Below, in pieces: positions 15,374-22,375 of a DNA stretch of 64,000 bases. The stretch covers positions 2,046,001 through 2,110,000 of the forward strand of contig NZ_CP034157.1 in NCBI RefSeq assembly GCF_003860565.1. Direction: 5' to 3'. The position numbers and the translations under genes are program-made. Within the stretch, counting starts at the first letter, position 1. Each line of letters begins with the position of its first letter. Source of the DNA: Cloacibacterium normanense (GTDB lineage: Bacteria > Bacteroidota > Bacteroidia > Flavobacteriales > Weeksellaceae). Below the pieces are notes generated by a model, which saw only the letters and a program-made list of their open reading frames with translations, ran no database searches and was not told the DNA's origin.

Positions 15374-16171
15374 TTATTTTCCTGTATAATTGGGTTTTCT
15401 TTTTTCTAAAAATGCAGCAACTCCTTCTTTGAAGTCTTCTGTTTCTGCTGCGTCTTGTTGATAAATTCCTTCTACATCTAGCTGCTCTTTTAAATCGTTT
15501 TCATAAGAATGATTGAATGCTTTTTTGGTTAACGCAATCGCTTTTGTAGGTAAATTAGAAAGCGTTTCCAGCACTTCCATTGATTTTGCAGAAAATTCTG
15601 CATCAGCGAAAACATCTGCAATTAATCCCAGCTTCAAAGCATCATTTGCCGAGAGTTTTTTTCCTGTAAAAGCAAGATAATTCGCCTGTTGACGTCCTAC
15701 TAACTTTGGCAACCAGTACGTTCCGCCAGTATCTGGAATTAAACCAATATTTACAAAAGCTTGAGAAAAATAGGAATTTTCTGTAGCCAAACAAATATCA
15801 CAAATCAGCGCCAACATTGCTCCAGCTCCAACTGCAGGACCATTCACCAAAGAAACGACTGGCTTTCTGCAATGTGCTATTTCTTCTACTAAAGGATTGT
15901 AATAGTCTACCACCATTTTCTGAATCACTCTTTCTTCTTCTACATTTCCGAGTGAAAGTGCTTCTTTCAAATTTTGCCCCGAACAAAAAGCTTTTCCTCT
16001 GCCAGAAAGTGCTACACAACGCACGTTTTCATCTTCATTGCATGCTACAATGAAATTTTTCAACTCTTGGAGTAAAACTTTATTGAGTGAATTGTAGGTT
16101 TCGGGCTGATTGAGATAAGCGATTTTCAACTTACCCTCGAAATGGTTTTCTATTTCTATCTGAGTGTACAT
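15374..16171 (-). CDS. paaG: Ring-1,2-epoxyphenylacetyl-CoA isomerase PaaG
   Basis: A 265-residue crotonase-fold isomerase. The oxyanion-hole segments are ALSGRGKAFCSGQNLKEA near residue 53 and NGPAVGAGAMLALICDICLA near residue 109, followed by PDTGGTYWLPKLVGRQ. PaaG converts ring-1,2-epoxyphenylacetyl-CoA to the oxepin and also shifts double bonds later in the route. Length and the QNLKE motif fit PaaG better than the shorter paralogue at 6771. It sits between paaD and paaH on the same strand, in the usual paa order. Confidence 0.9.
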   Translation of the reverse strand: MYTQIEIENHFEGKLKIAYLNQPETYNSLNKVLLQELKNFIVACNEDENVRCVALSGRGKAFCSGQNLKEALSLGNVEEERVIQKMVVDYYNPLVEEIAHCRKPVVSLVNGPAVGAGAMLALICDICLATENSYFSQAFVNIGLIPDTGGTYWLPKLVGRQQANYLAFTGKKLSANDALKLGLIADVFADAEFSAKSMEVLETLSNLPTKAIALTKKAFNHSYENDLKEQLDVEGIYQQDAAETEDFKEGVAAFLEKRKPNYTGK

Positions 16172-16262
16172 TTTTTTAATGTGATAATTTGTTAATATGG
16201 TAATGTGATAATGATTTTAACAAAGATACATTTTCTGAAAATTATCTAATTATCTCATTCTC
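16172..16262. repeat. Word-patchwork intergenic repeat (paaD-paaG gap)
   Basis: The gap contains AATGTGATAATTTG, then GGTAATGTGATAAT (16199-16212, identical to 13247-13260) and CTAATTATCTCATT (16246-16259, the exact reverse complement of 13226-13239). Words in both orientations let it pair with itself and with related gaps. No TAnnTTTG promoter is evident. Confidence 0.6.
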
Positions 16263-16274
16263 AAATTACCGAAT

Positions 16275-16739
16275 TTAATGACATTTAAAATAATCAAAAG
16301 GTTCTAAACAATCTTGGCACTGATAACTGGCTTTGCAAAGTGTGGAACCAAATCTGCTGATTTGCGTAGTGTTTTCACTGCCACATCTCGGACATTTTTT
16401 GGGAATGTGAAGATGATTTTCATCTGCGCCTTTTTCTGGTGGAACAATTCCGTAAGCTCTCAGTTTTTCTCTGGCTTCATCAGTCATCCAATCGGTAGTC
16501 CAAATTGGAAACATTTTGGTAACTACTTTTGCAGAAATTCCTTTCTCTTTAAATAGTTTGATAATATCTTCTTCGATATTAAACATGGCAGGACACGCAG
16601 AATAAGTAGGCGTAATGATGATTTCTACTTCTGTTTCAGAAATCATTTTTGCATCACGAACAATCCCGAGTTCCACGATGTTAATTACTGGAATTTCGGG
16701 GTCTGGAATCTGAGTGAGTATTTTTAAAAGATTATTCAA
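16275..16739 (-). CDS. paaD: Phenylacetyl-CoA epoxidase subunit PaaD
   Basis: A 154-residue protein with an N-terminal MIP18/DUF59 domain (IPDPEIPVINIVELGIV near residue 11; TPTYSACPAMF near residue 48) and a C-terminal zinc-ribbon-like part with four cysteines (CPRCGSENTT ... YQCQDCLEPFDYFKCH). PaaD is needed for activity of the multicomponent epoxidase, probably through Fe-S or diiron centre maturation. The length is close to E. coli PaaD. Its start overlaps the stop of the upstream lipoprotein gene by 8 nt, so that inserted gene is translationally coupled to paaD. Confidence 0.95.
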   Translation of the reverse strand: MNNLLKILTQIPDPEIPVINIVELGIVRDAKMISETEVEIIITPTYSACPAMFNIEEDIIKLFKEKGISAKVVTKMFPIWTTDWMTDEAREKLRAYGIVPPEKGADENHLHIPKKCPRCGSENTTQISRFGSTLCKASYQCQDCLEPFDYFKCH

Positions 16740-17415
16740 CTTTTTTATAAAAATAAATTGTGTTATTAGCTAAATAAACTGAGTCCTCTTTTTTGACGCT
16801 TTTGCTGATATATTCAGAAAAATATCCAATAATTTCATCACCTTTTTTATATTCCAAAGGAATTTTTATTTCATATTTCCCGTTATTATTTTCCATCAAA
16901 GACTTCTTAATTTTCTTACCATTATTGGAAATGAAGTAATTTAAATCAGCTCTCATAAATTTTTCTTCTTTGTTTCTTGGAGAATAAAAATTCAATTTCA
17001 TAATTTTAACTCCATTTTCTACTTTCCATTCTATATGATAAAATTTACTTTTGAGTGTATCAATTATCCCTTTATCTGAAAAGATTACTTGATTTCTGTG
17101 AACATTATTTTTCTCAAAAACTAAATAATCAATTTCAATTTTTTTCGAGTCATTCTTATTGGTTAAAGTCCAAAAACCTGTTTTTTCAGAAAGTTTAGTA
17201 TTAAAATTACCTTCTAGAAAAAAAGCTCCATTTGTTCCTGAAATATGTAAAATAGAATCGTTAATTTTTTGTTTTCTCTGTGTCTTATAATTTTTTAAAC
17301 TAAAAAGTTCTTCAAGACTTATATTATCTGGAATTTCATAAACATTATTTAATTCTTTCTTTTGGCAAGAAAAAATTGACAATAAGGCAATCAAAAATAA
17401 AAATAGATTCTTCAT
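16732..17415 (-). CDS. Lipoprotein inserted between paaC and paaD
   Basis: A 227-residue protein with an N-terminal signal peptide MKNLFLFLIALLSIFSC ending in a lipobox cysteine. The mature part is beta-rich and Lys/Asn-rich, with repeated hydrophobic-hydrophilic patterning and no recognised motif. It overlaps the paaD start by 8 nt and follows paaC by about 70 nt, so it is embedded in the operon. The coding sequence is more AT-rich than the paa enzymes. Function unknown. Confidence 0.75.
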   Translation of the reverse strand: MKNLFLFLIALLSIFSCQKKELNNVYEIPDNISLEELFSLKNYKTQRKQKINDSILHISGTNGAFFLEGNFNTKLSEKTGFWTLTNKNDSKKIEIDYLVFEKNNVHRNQVIFSDKGIIDTLKSKFYHIEWKVENGVKIMKLNFYSPRNKEEKFMRADLNYFISNNGKKIKKSLMENNNGKYEIKIPLEYKKGDEIIGYFSEYISKSVKKEDSVYLANNTIYFYKKVE

Positions 17416-17486
17416 TTCACTTCATTTCATTCAGAATGACAGTATGTTAAAAAACTTCCAACTTCTGACTTCAGACTTCCAACTTT

Positions 17487-18227
17487 CTACCAAACACAAT
17501 TAGGATACGTTCTTTGCATATACTGTAATTCACACAAAATATATCCAAAATATTCGGTGTGAATTCCTTTTCTGCTGCCTTTTTGCATAAATTCTGAAGT
17601 TGGAACTTCTAAACCAAATTTAGCAAAATCTTCTGCGATTTTAGCTTTCCATTCTTCATAAAGTTGCTTGGAAGCAGGAATTAAATTCAGTACCACCAAA
17701 TTTTCCTCTTCTACTACTTCATCAAAAAGTCCACCTGTGTATTCCCAAAGATTTTCGAGAGCCGCTTCTATTCTTTTTTGGCTTTCTTCAGTTCCTTGAG
17801 CAAAAATACGCATCCAAGTTTCGGTATGAGTATAGTGATATTTTACTTCTTTCAGAGATTTTTGAGCAATGGCTCTCAGTTCTTCATCTGCAGAATTGCT
17901 TAAATTTTCGTACAATAATTTTTGATAAACGGCAAAGAAATAGGCCTTCATAATGGTATTGGCATAATCGCCATTGGGTAATTCTAGCAATTGTGCATTG
18001 AGATATTCTTTTTCTACACGAAGCATGGCAAAATCATCTGCAGTTCTGCTATCATTGAATAAATTTGCCGCTAAATTGTAGAAATTATTGGCTTGACCTA
18101 ATTGATCAAGAGCGATGTTAATGACCGCAATATCTTCTTCCAAGTACGGACCTTTTCCGCACCATTCTGCCAATCTTTGCCCCATAATCAGGGAATCATC
18201 TGCGAGTTTTAGGATATAATTCTTCAT
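17487..18227 (-). CDS. paaC: Phenylacetyl-CoA epoxidase subunit PaaC
   Basis: A 246-residue all-helical ferritin-like protein, the structural partner of the PaaA catalytic subunit. Family patterns include LADDSLIMGQRLAEWCGKGP near the N-terminus, ALDQLGQANNFYN near residue 40, the helix with EVKYHYTHTETWM near residue 130, and the C-terminal HTEYFGYILCELQYMQRTYP. Length is typical (E. coli PaaC 248). The order paaA, paaB, paaC, paaD on the minus strand is the usual one apart from insertions. Gaps on both sides are short word repeats. Confidence 0.95.
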   Translation of the reverse strand: MKNYILKLADDSLIMGQRLAEWCGKGPYLEEDIAVINIALDQLGQANNFYNLAANLFNDSRTADDFAMLRVEKEYLNAQLLELPNGDYANTIMKAYFFAVYQKLLYENLSNSADEELRAIAQKSLKEVKYHYTHTETWMRIFAQGTEESQKRIEAALENLWEYTGGLFDEVVEEENLVVLNLIPASKQLYEEWKAKIAEDFAKFGLEVPTSEFMQKGSRKGIHTEYFGYILCELQYMQRTYPNCVW

Positions 18228-18303
18228 AACTTTTGGTAGTTGGTATTTTGGTAGTTGGTAATTAGTACCAAATACTAATTACCAAAAGTCTAATTACCAA
18301 TTT
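18228..18303. repeat. TTGGTAATTAGT word hairpin (paaB-paaC gap)
   Basis: The gap reads as repeated words: GGTAGTTGGTA twice, then TTGGTAATTAGT, a 7-nt loop, ACTAATTACCAA, and finally CTAATTACCAA once more. The central pair gives a perfect 12-bp stem, and the extra copies offer alternative pairing. It lies inside the operon and has no T-run. Same class as 15301-15373. Confidence 0.65.
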
Positions 18304-18585
18304 TTACATGTTTTTCACATCATTAGGAATTTGGTAAAAAGTAGGATGACGATAGAGTTTATCATCTGCAGGATCAAAGAATGCTTCTTTGTCTATTCCT
18401 TCACTTGTTACCACATATTTGCTGGGAACTACCCAAATAGAAGTTCCTTCTCCGCGTCTTGTATAAACGTCTCTAGCGTTTTGAAGTGCCAGTTCTGCAG
18501 TTGGCGCTTGAACCGTTCCTGCGTGTTTGTGAGAAAGCCCTGGTTTGGTTTGGATAAAAACTTCCCACATATCTAAATTGCTCAT
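18304..18585 (-). CDS. paaB: Phenylacetyl-CoA epoxidase subunit PaaB
   Basis: A 93-residue protein, the typical PaaB length. Recognisable family segments are MWEVFIQTKPGLSHKHAGTV near the N-terminus, ALQNARDVYTRRGEGTSIWV near residue 34 and the C-terminal DKLYRHPTFYQIP. PaaB holds the PaaAC complex in the right assembly for epoxidation. Its ATG overlaps the stop of the inserted 142-residue membrane protein gene in an ATGA arrangement, which implies translational coupling. Confidence 0.95.
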   Translation of the reverse strand: MSNLDMWEVFIQTKPGLSHKHAGTVQAPTAELALQNARDVYTRRGEGTSIWVVPSKYVVTSEGIDKEAFFDPADDKLYRHPTFYQIPNDVKNM

Positions 18586-19010
18586 ATATTTTGTTTGTCT
18601 GTTGTTAGTTGATGTTTGTCAGAATTTTTAAAATAAAAAAATCCTAAAATTAATATTGCAGAATATGAAATTGAAAAAACAATAGAATAATCATCAGTTC
18701 TGCCAAAAAAAATAATATATGTTAATGACGTTGTTAATAACGAAATTAGAATTGTATAATAAAAAACATTATTATCATTTAAATCTTTTTTAGAAATTGT
18801 TTTATAAAAAATTTCGGAAATTACCAATGATGGTAAACATAAAAAAATTCCAAATACAATTTGTATAAATATAAATACAAATAATTCTTCATTTAATTTC
18901 TCTCCTTTATTAAAAAAAAAAGAGAGAAAAGTTGATAAAATTGGCCCTACAAAAACTGTCAAAGCCCAAACTTTTAGCAAATAAAAATCTCCAAATCTTC
19001 CTTTAAACAT
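18582..19010 (-). CDS. Four-helix membrane protein inserted between paaA and paaB
   Basis: A 142-residue protein with four hydrophobic helices (about residues 10-30, 42-65, 80-100 and 108-128) and short charged loops. The stop overlaps the paaB start by 4 nt (ATGA), and the gene begins 17 nt after paaA, so it is fully integrated in the operon. No family motif is recognised. The sequence is strongly AT-biased compared with paaA and paaB. Its presence inside the epoxidase genes is unusual; a transport or sensing role is a guess only. Confidence 0.75.
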   Translation of the reverse strand: MFKGRFGDFYLLKVWALTVFVGPILSTFLSFFFNKGEKLNEELFVFIFIQIVFGIFLCLPSLVISEIFYKTISKKDLNDNNVFYYTILISLLTTSLTYIIFFGRTDDYSIVFSISYSAILILGFFYFKNSDKHQLTTDKQNI

Positions 19011-19026
19011 TTTATAAATTATCTAA

Positions 19027-19968
19027 TTAACTCATTTGCAAATTTTCCTGTTTTGCAGCATACGCAATCGCAGCTTCTTTTACCCAAGCGTTTTCTGCTT
19101 GTGCTTTTCTTTTGGTTTCGAGGCGTTTTTTATTGCACGGTCCGTTTCCTTTTAAGATTTCCATAAATTCATCCCAAGGTAAATCACCAAAATCATAATG
19201 TCCCGTTTCTTCATTCCATTTTAAATTTTTATCTGGAACTTTCAGTCCTAAAAATTCTGCTTGAGGAACGGTAACATCTACAAATCTTTGGCGAAGAGAA
19301 TCATTACTTTCTCTTTTCACTCGGTAATTCATTGATTTTTGAGAATTCGGAGAAGCGTCATCATTCGGACCAAACATCATCAAAGCTGACCACCAAAATC
19401 TATCTAATGCATCTTGAGCCAATTGTTTCTGTTCTTTGGTTCCACGGCAAAGCGTCATCAGGATTTCGTAGCCTTGTCTTTGGTGAAAAGATTCTTCTTT
19501 ACAAATTCTGAGCATAGCTCTAGAATAAGGGCCATAAGAATTTCCCATTAACATTACTTGGTTCATAATGGCAGCTCCGTCTACCAACCAGCCAATCGCT
19601 CCAATATCTGCCCAACTTAACGCGGGATAATTAAAAATACTAGAATATTTAGCTTTTCCAGAAAGCATGTCATTATAGGTAGAATCTCTGTCTGCTGCTA
19701 TTTCTCCGTTGTTCAGCGTTTCTGTAGCGGCATATAAATACAAACCATGACCTGCCTCGTCCTGAATTTTTGCCAAAAGTGCCATTTTTCTTCTTAAACT
19801 TGGCGCTCTGGTAATCCAATTGGCTTCTGGCAACATTCCCACTACTTCAGAATGGGCATGTTGAGAAATCTGTCTTACCAGAAGTTTTCTGTAATCTTCT
19901 GGCATCATATCTTTGGGTTCTACCTTATTTTCGGCTTGAACGTATTGTAAAAATTTTTCTGTATCCAT
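19027..19968 (-). CDS. paaA: Phenylacetyl-CoA epoxidase catalytic subunit PaaA
   Basis: A 313-residue diiron mono-oxygenase subunit that inserts oxygen into the ring of phenylacetyl-CoA. Diiron ligand motifs are the ExxH patterns in [14 protein letters not shown] and [13 protein letters not shown]. Other conserved family parts are [17 protein letters not shown] near residue 29 and [17 protein letters not shown] near the C-terminus. I start it at the ATG at 19968 ([11 protein letters not shown]); an in-frame ATG at 19992 would add eight residues that belong to repeat-like sequence. E. coli PaaA has 309 residues, which agrees with this start. Confidence 0.96.
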   Translation of the reverse strand: MDTEKFLQYVQAENKVEPKDMMPEDYRKLLVRQISQHAHSEVVGMLPEANWITRAPSLRRKMALLAKIQDEAGHGLYLYAATETLNNGEIAADRDSTYNDMLSGKAKYSSIFNYPALSWADIGAIGWLVDGAAIMNQVMLMGNSYGPYSRAMLRICKEESFHQRQGYEILMTLCRGTKEQKQLAQDALDRFWWSALMMFGPNDDASPNSQKSMNYRVKRESNDSLRQRFVDVTVPQAEFLGLKVPDKNLKWNEETGHYDFGDLPWDEFMEILKGNGPCNKKRLETKRKAQAENAWVKEAAIAYAAKQENLQMS

Positions 19969-19992
19969 ATTTTTGCTTTCAGCTTTCGGCAA

Positions 19993-20087
19993 TCTGCTTT
20001 CAGCATTTTTTAAATTTTTTAATACAATATTTTTTGATTATGAGCTCTTTTCAGCTCATTGCAGAAAGCAGACAGCGATAAGCCAAA
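19993..20087. repeat. GCTTTCNGC word patchwork (paaA upstream gap)
   Basis: The gap carries the words GCTTTCAGC, GCTTTCGGC and TGCTTTCAGCA, and on the other side TGCAGAAAGCAGACAGC, the inverted form. This allows an 8-bp or longer stem with alternatives. A palindrome GAGCTctttTCAGCTC-like segment lies between. It belongs with the other word hairpins of this operon. Confidence 0.5.
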
Positions 20088-20345
20088 TCATAATTTTCCG
20101 TCGCTTAAATCGTCTTTTATATAAATCCCTACTTTAGAATTTACAAATTCTCCTGCCACGAAGTTTATTTTTTGGTCTCCGTTAGTAATTTCATACTCTT
20201 TGAAAAAGTAAACTTGCCCTTCATAAGGTCCTTTTACTTCTACTTTTTTGTTGACACAATGCCAATAATGGTTCCAAATGTTTGTGCCATTTATTTTAAA
20301 CTCTTCGTTTTCATCGATGGCTTTTGCGAATTTCCAATTGACCAT
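20088..20345 (-). CDS. Small soluble protein between paaE and paaA
   Basis: An 85-residue protein without signal peptide or membrane helix, predicted mostly beta with aromatic residues (NGTNIWNHYWHCVNKK). No motif is recognised. It lies 23 nt after the paaE stop on the same strand and about 120 nt before paaA, so it is transcribed with the epoxidase genes. The reading frame is intact and has flavobacterial codon use. It could be an accessory protein of the epoxidase or an unrelated insertion. Confidence 0.6.
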   Translation of the reverse strand: MVNWKFAKAIDENEEFKINGTNIWNHYWHCVNKKVEVKGPYEGQVYFFKEYEITNGDQKINFVAGEFVNSKVGIYIKDDLSDGKL

Positions 20346-20368
20346 TTTTTTAAATTTTTTAGAATGAA

Positions 20369-21454
20369 TTATACATCATAATTCAGCATCACAATATTGG
20401 TAGTAGGGTGACACTGACAAGTTAATACAAAACCTCTTGCGACTTCGTCTTCGGTAAGCGCAAAGTTTTTTTCCATAAAAACCTCACCTTCCATCACTTG
20501 AGCCTTGCAGGTGCAACAAACACCGCCTTTACAAGCAAACGGAACTGGTAAGTTTTCTTTCAATGCTTTATCTAAAATGCTTTCTTTTTTAGAATTGAGA
20601 TGAATAGAATACTCATCATCATCTATAATTAACGTTACAAAACTTTCTAAATTAGGGATTTTCTTGAATTCCTCGCTCATTTCTGCATTATCTTCATCAT
20701 CTGGAGCAGAGAAATATTCATATAAAACCTGCAATGCAGGAACTTTTCTTTCTTTTTTCAAAAAATCCGAAGTGGACTTAATCATTTCGGTTGGTCCACA
20801 AATAAAAAACGTAGAATCTTCTGGTTTTATTTCGGAATTTTTATCTAAAAGTTGGCCTAACTTTTCAGTCGTGATTCTTCCTTCAAAAAGAGTATCTTCT
20901 TGTGGCTCTCTACTCAAAACATGCGTAACTTGAAATCTCTCTGGAAATTGCTCTTTCAAAGCATCTAATTCTTCTTTGAGCAAAATATTTTGAGAGTTTT
21001 TATTGCCAAAAAACAATAAAACTTTAGCATTTGGTTCTTGAAACAATGCTTCTTTGAGATTAGACAAAACCGGAGAAATACCGCTTCCTGCTGCTATTCC
21101 TATATAATTTTTTTGATTAGAAGCGTGGTAATTGGTACAGAAATTTCCCATAGGTTGTTGCACTTCTACCTCGTCATTTTCTTTAAGATTTTGATTAAGA
21201 TAGGTAGAAATAGTACCATTTTCCATCTGTTTAACTAAAATGGAAAGCGTTTGAGAATTTTCGGAAGGTGCATCTATGATAGAATACGAACGGCGAAACT
21301 CTTCTTCACCGAAATTAAACTTGAGGTTAAGATATTGCCCTTGTTTAAATTTAAATTTATCTTGTATAGAAGAAGGTATTTCGAAGGTAACTCTCACTGC
21401 TCCATCTGTAACCTTCTGAATTTTAGCTACTTTTAATGTATAAAAATGGTTCAT
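20369..21454 (-). CDS. paaE: Phenylacetyl-CoA epoxidase reductase PaaE
   Basis: A 361-residue electron-transfer subunit that passes electrons from NAD(P)H to the PaaA diiron centre. The flavin-binding motif is RRSYSIIDAPSE near residue 54, the nucleotide-binding region GIAAGSGISPVLSN near residue 118 with CGPTEMI near residue 221, and a C-terminal plant-type 2Fe-2S domain with the cysteine pattern CKGGVCCTC and a last Cys in VLTCQCHP. The length fits E. coli PaaE (356). It is the first enzyme gene of the cluster and lies 72 nt downstream of the TetR regulator gene, with its own promoter in the gap. Confidence 0.95.
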   Translation of the reverse strand: MNHFYTLKVAKIQKVTDGAVRVTFEIPSSIQDKFKFKQGQYLNLKFNFGEEEFRRSYSIIDAPSENSQTLSILVKQMENGTISTYLNQNLKENDEVEVQQPMGNFCTNYHASNQKNYIGIAAGSGISPVLSNLKEALFQEPNAKVLLFFGNKNSQNILLKEELDALKEQFPERFQVTHVLSREPQEDTLFEGRITTEKLGQLLDKNSEIKPEDSTFFICGPTEMIKSTSDFLKKERKVPALQVLYEYFSAPDDEDNAEMSEEFKKIPNLESFVTLIIDDDEYSIHLNSKKESILDKALKENLPVPFACKGGVCCTCKAQVMEGEVFMEKNFALTEDEVARGFVLTCQCHPTTNIVMLNYDV

Positions 21455-21468
21455 ATCAATTCATTTCT

Positions 21469-21497
21469 TCGGGAGTAACCCGATGTCAACAAATATA
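21469..21497 (-). promoter_or_regulatory. Promoter of the paa operon (upstream of paaE)
   Basis: On the minus strand TATATTTG (21490-21497) matches the TAnnTTTG -7 consensus in the paaR-paaE gap. Between it and the ATG is a small inverted repeat TCGGG-N5-CCCGA (21469-21483) in the leader. The paaR promoter has the same TATATTTGTT core. This makes a separate start for the catabolic genes likely. Confidence 0.5.
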
Positions 21498-21526
21498 ATA
21501 TTTTATGCGAAAAATAAAAGATAAAT

Positions 21527-22114
21527 TTATTTTTTACCAATCACGCCATAGAGTAAAACATTTTGAAGAAAACGAATATGCTTTTCTAAATCAAAATTTT
21601 CTTCGGGAATGTATCGGTAAACGTTATTCAGGACATTGAGGGAAAACTTGGTGGTCAACATTAAATTTTCGTCATCTGCTAAACCCAAAGTAAGCAAATA
21701 TTCTCTAATCACTTTTTCTGCAAGATCTTTGTAAGCATTAATTCTTTCTAAATATTTATGTTGTTCTTTAAAATCTACTTTTAATCTATAAATATTGGTA
21801 AAAAAAACATCGAACATCTTTACATTATTATACATTTCGGTAAGATGATTGATGACTAAGATTCTAACTTTTTCAAAAGCAGATAGGCTAGGATTTTTAA
21901 GGTCGTTATATCTCTTCAGAAATCTGTTAGAAACATCCTCGCTAATCCATTCCATAATTTCTTCTTTAGATTTAATGTGTGCATAAAGTGAGGCAGCTTT
22001 TACATTCATCACTTCTGCTATGTCTCTCATAGAGGTATCTGCAAAACCTCTTTTATAGAACAATTCAAGAGCTACATTAAGTATTTCTTGTTGTCTCGGA
22101 GTGAGATTTTTCAT
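21527..22114 (-). CDS. paaR: TetR-family regulator of the paa cluster
   Basis: A 195-residue TetR-type repressor. The N-terminal helix-turn-helix is ALELFYKRGFADTSMRDIAE followed by MNVKAASLYAHIKSKEEIM; the rest is the variable helical ligand domain. I start it at the ATG at 22114 (MKNLTPRQQEIL); an ATG at 22135 would place seven residues upstream, inside the inverted repeat that covers the promoter. As the first gene of the paa series it resembles the PaaR regulators, which respond to phenylacetyl-CoA. The symbol is given from context. Confidence 0.85.
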   Translation of the reverse strand: MKNLTPRQQEILNVALELFYKRGFADTSMRDIAEVMNVKAASLYAHIKSKEEIMEWISEDVSNRFLKRYNDLKNPSLSAFEKVRILVINHLTEMYNNVKMFDVFFTNIYRLKVDFKEQHKYLERINAYKDLAEKVIREYLLTLGLADDENLMLTTKFSLNVLNNVYRYIPEENFDLEKHIRFLQNVLLYGVIGKK

Positions 22115-22117
22115 TAG

Positions 22118-22140
22118 TATTTGTGTTTTTAACAAATATA
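22118..22140 (-). promoter_or_regulatory. paaR promoter with candidate operator
   Basis: TATATTTG on the minus strand (22133-22140) is a -7 box for paaR. It overlaps an inverted repeat TATTTGT-N7-ACAAATA (22118-22138) of the size bound by TetR-family proteins. Autoregulation is inferred from the overlap. The rest of the gap to clpB is AT-rich, without further clear elements apart from the clpB promoter. Confidence 0.5.
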
Positions 22141-22317
22141 CAATATAAATTTTATAAAAAAATTAACATTATATAATAAAACAAATAAAAATTATGACTT
22201 ATATTTATCAAACACCTAACCAGAAACCAGAAACAATGTCAACATCCAAACTCAATAATATATAAAATTCAGAAATTTTGTCATTAAAATTTTAAGAAAT
22301 TACAGAAATCAGGAAAT

Positions 22318-22350
22318 TTTGACCTAAAAATAACTTTAGAATACATTTTG
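22318..22350 (+). promoter_or_regulatory. Candidate clpB promoter
   Basis: TTTG (22318-22321) is followed after 20 nt by TACATTTTG, close to the TAnnTTTG -7 box, and clpB begins 26 nt further on. The motif has one extra T compared with the consensus. No CIRCE-type inverted repeat is visible. Confidence 0.45.
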
Positions 22351-22375
22351 ATGCATACCAATCAAAACCATTAAT

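Noticed and set aside
6771-22114. Whole paa cluster as a recent genomic island
   Set aside because: No integrase, tRNA target, direct repeats or composition shift of the enzyme genes; only the small passenger genes look different.
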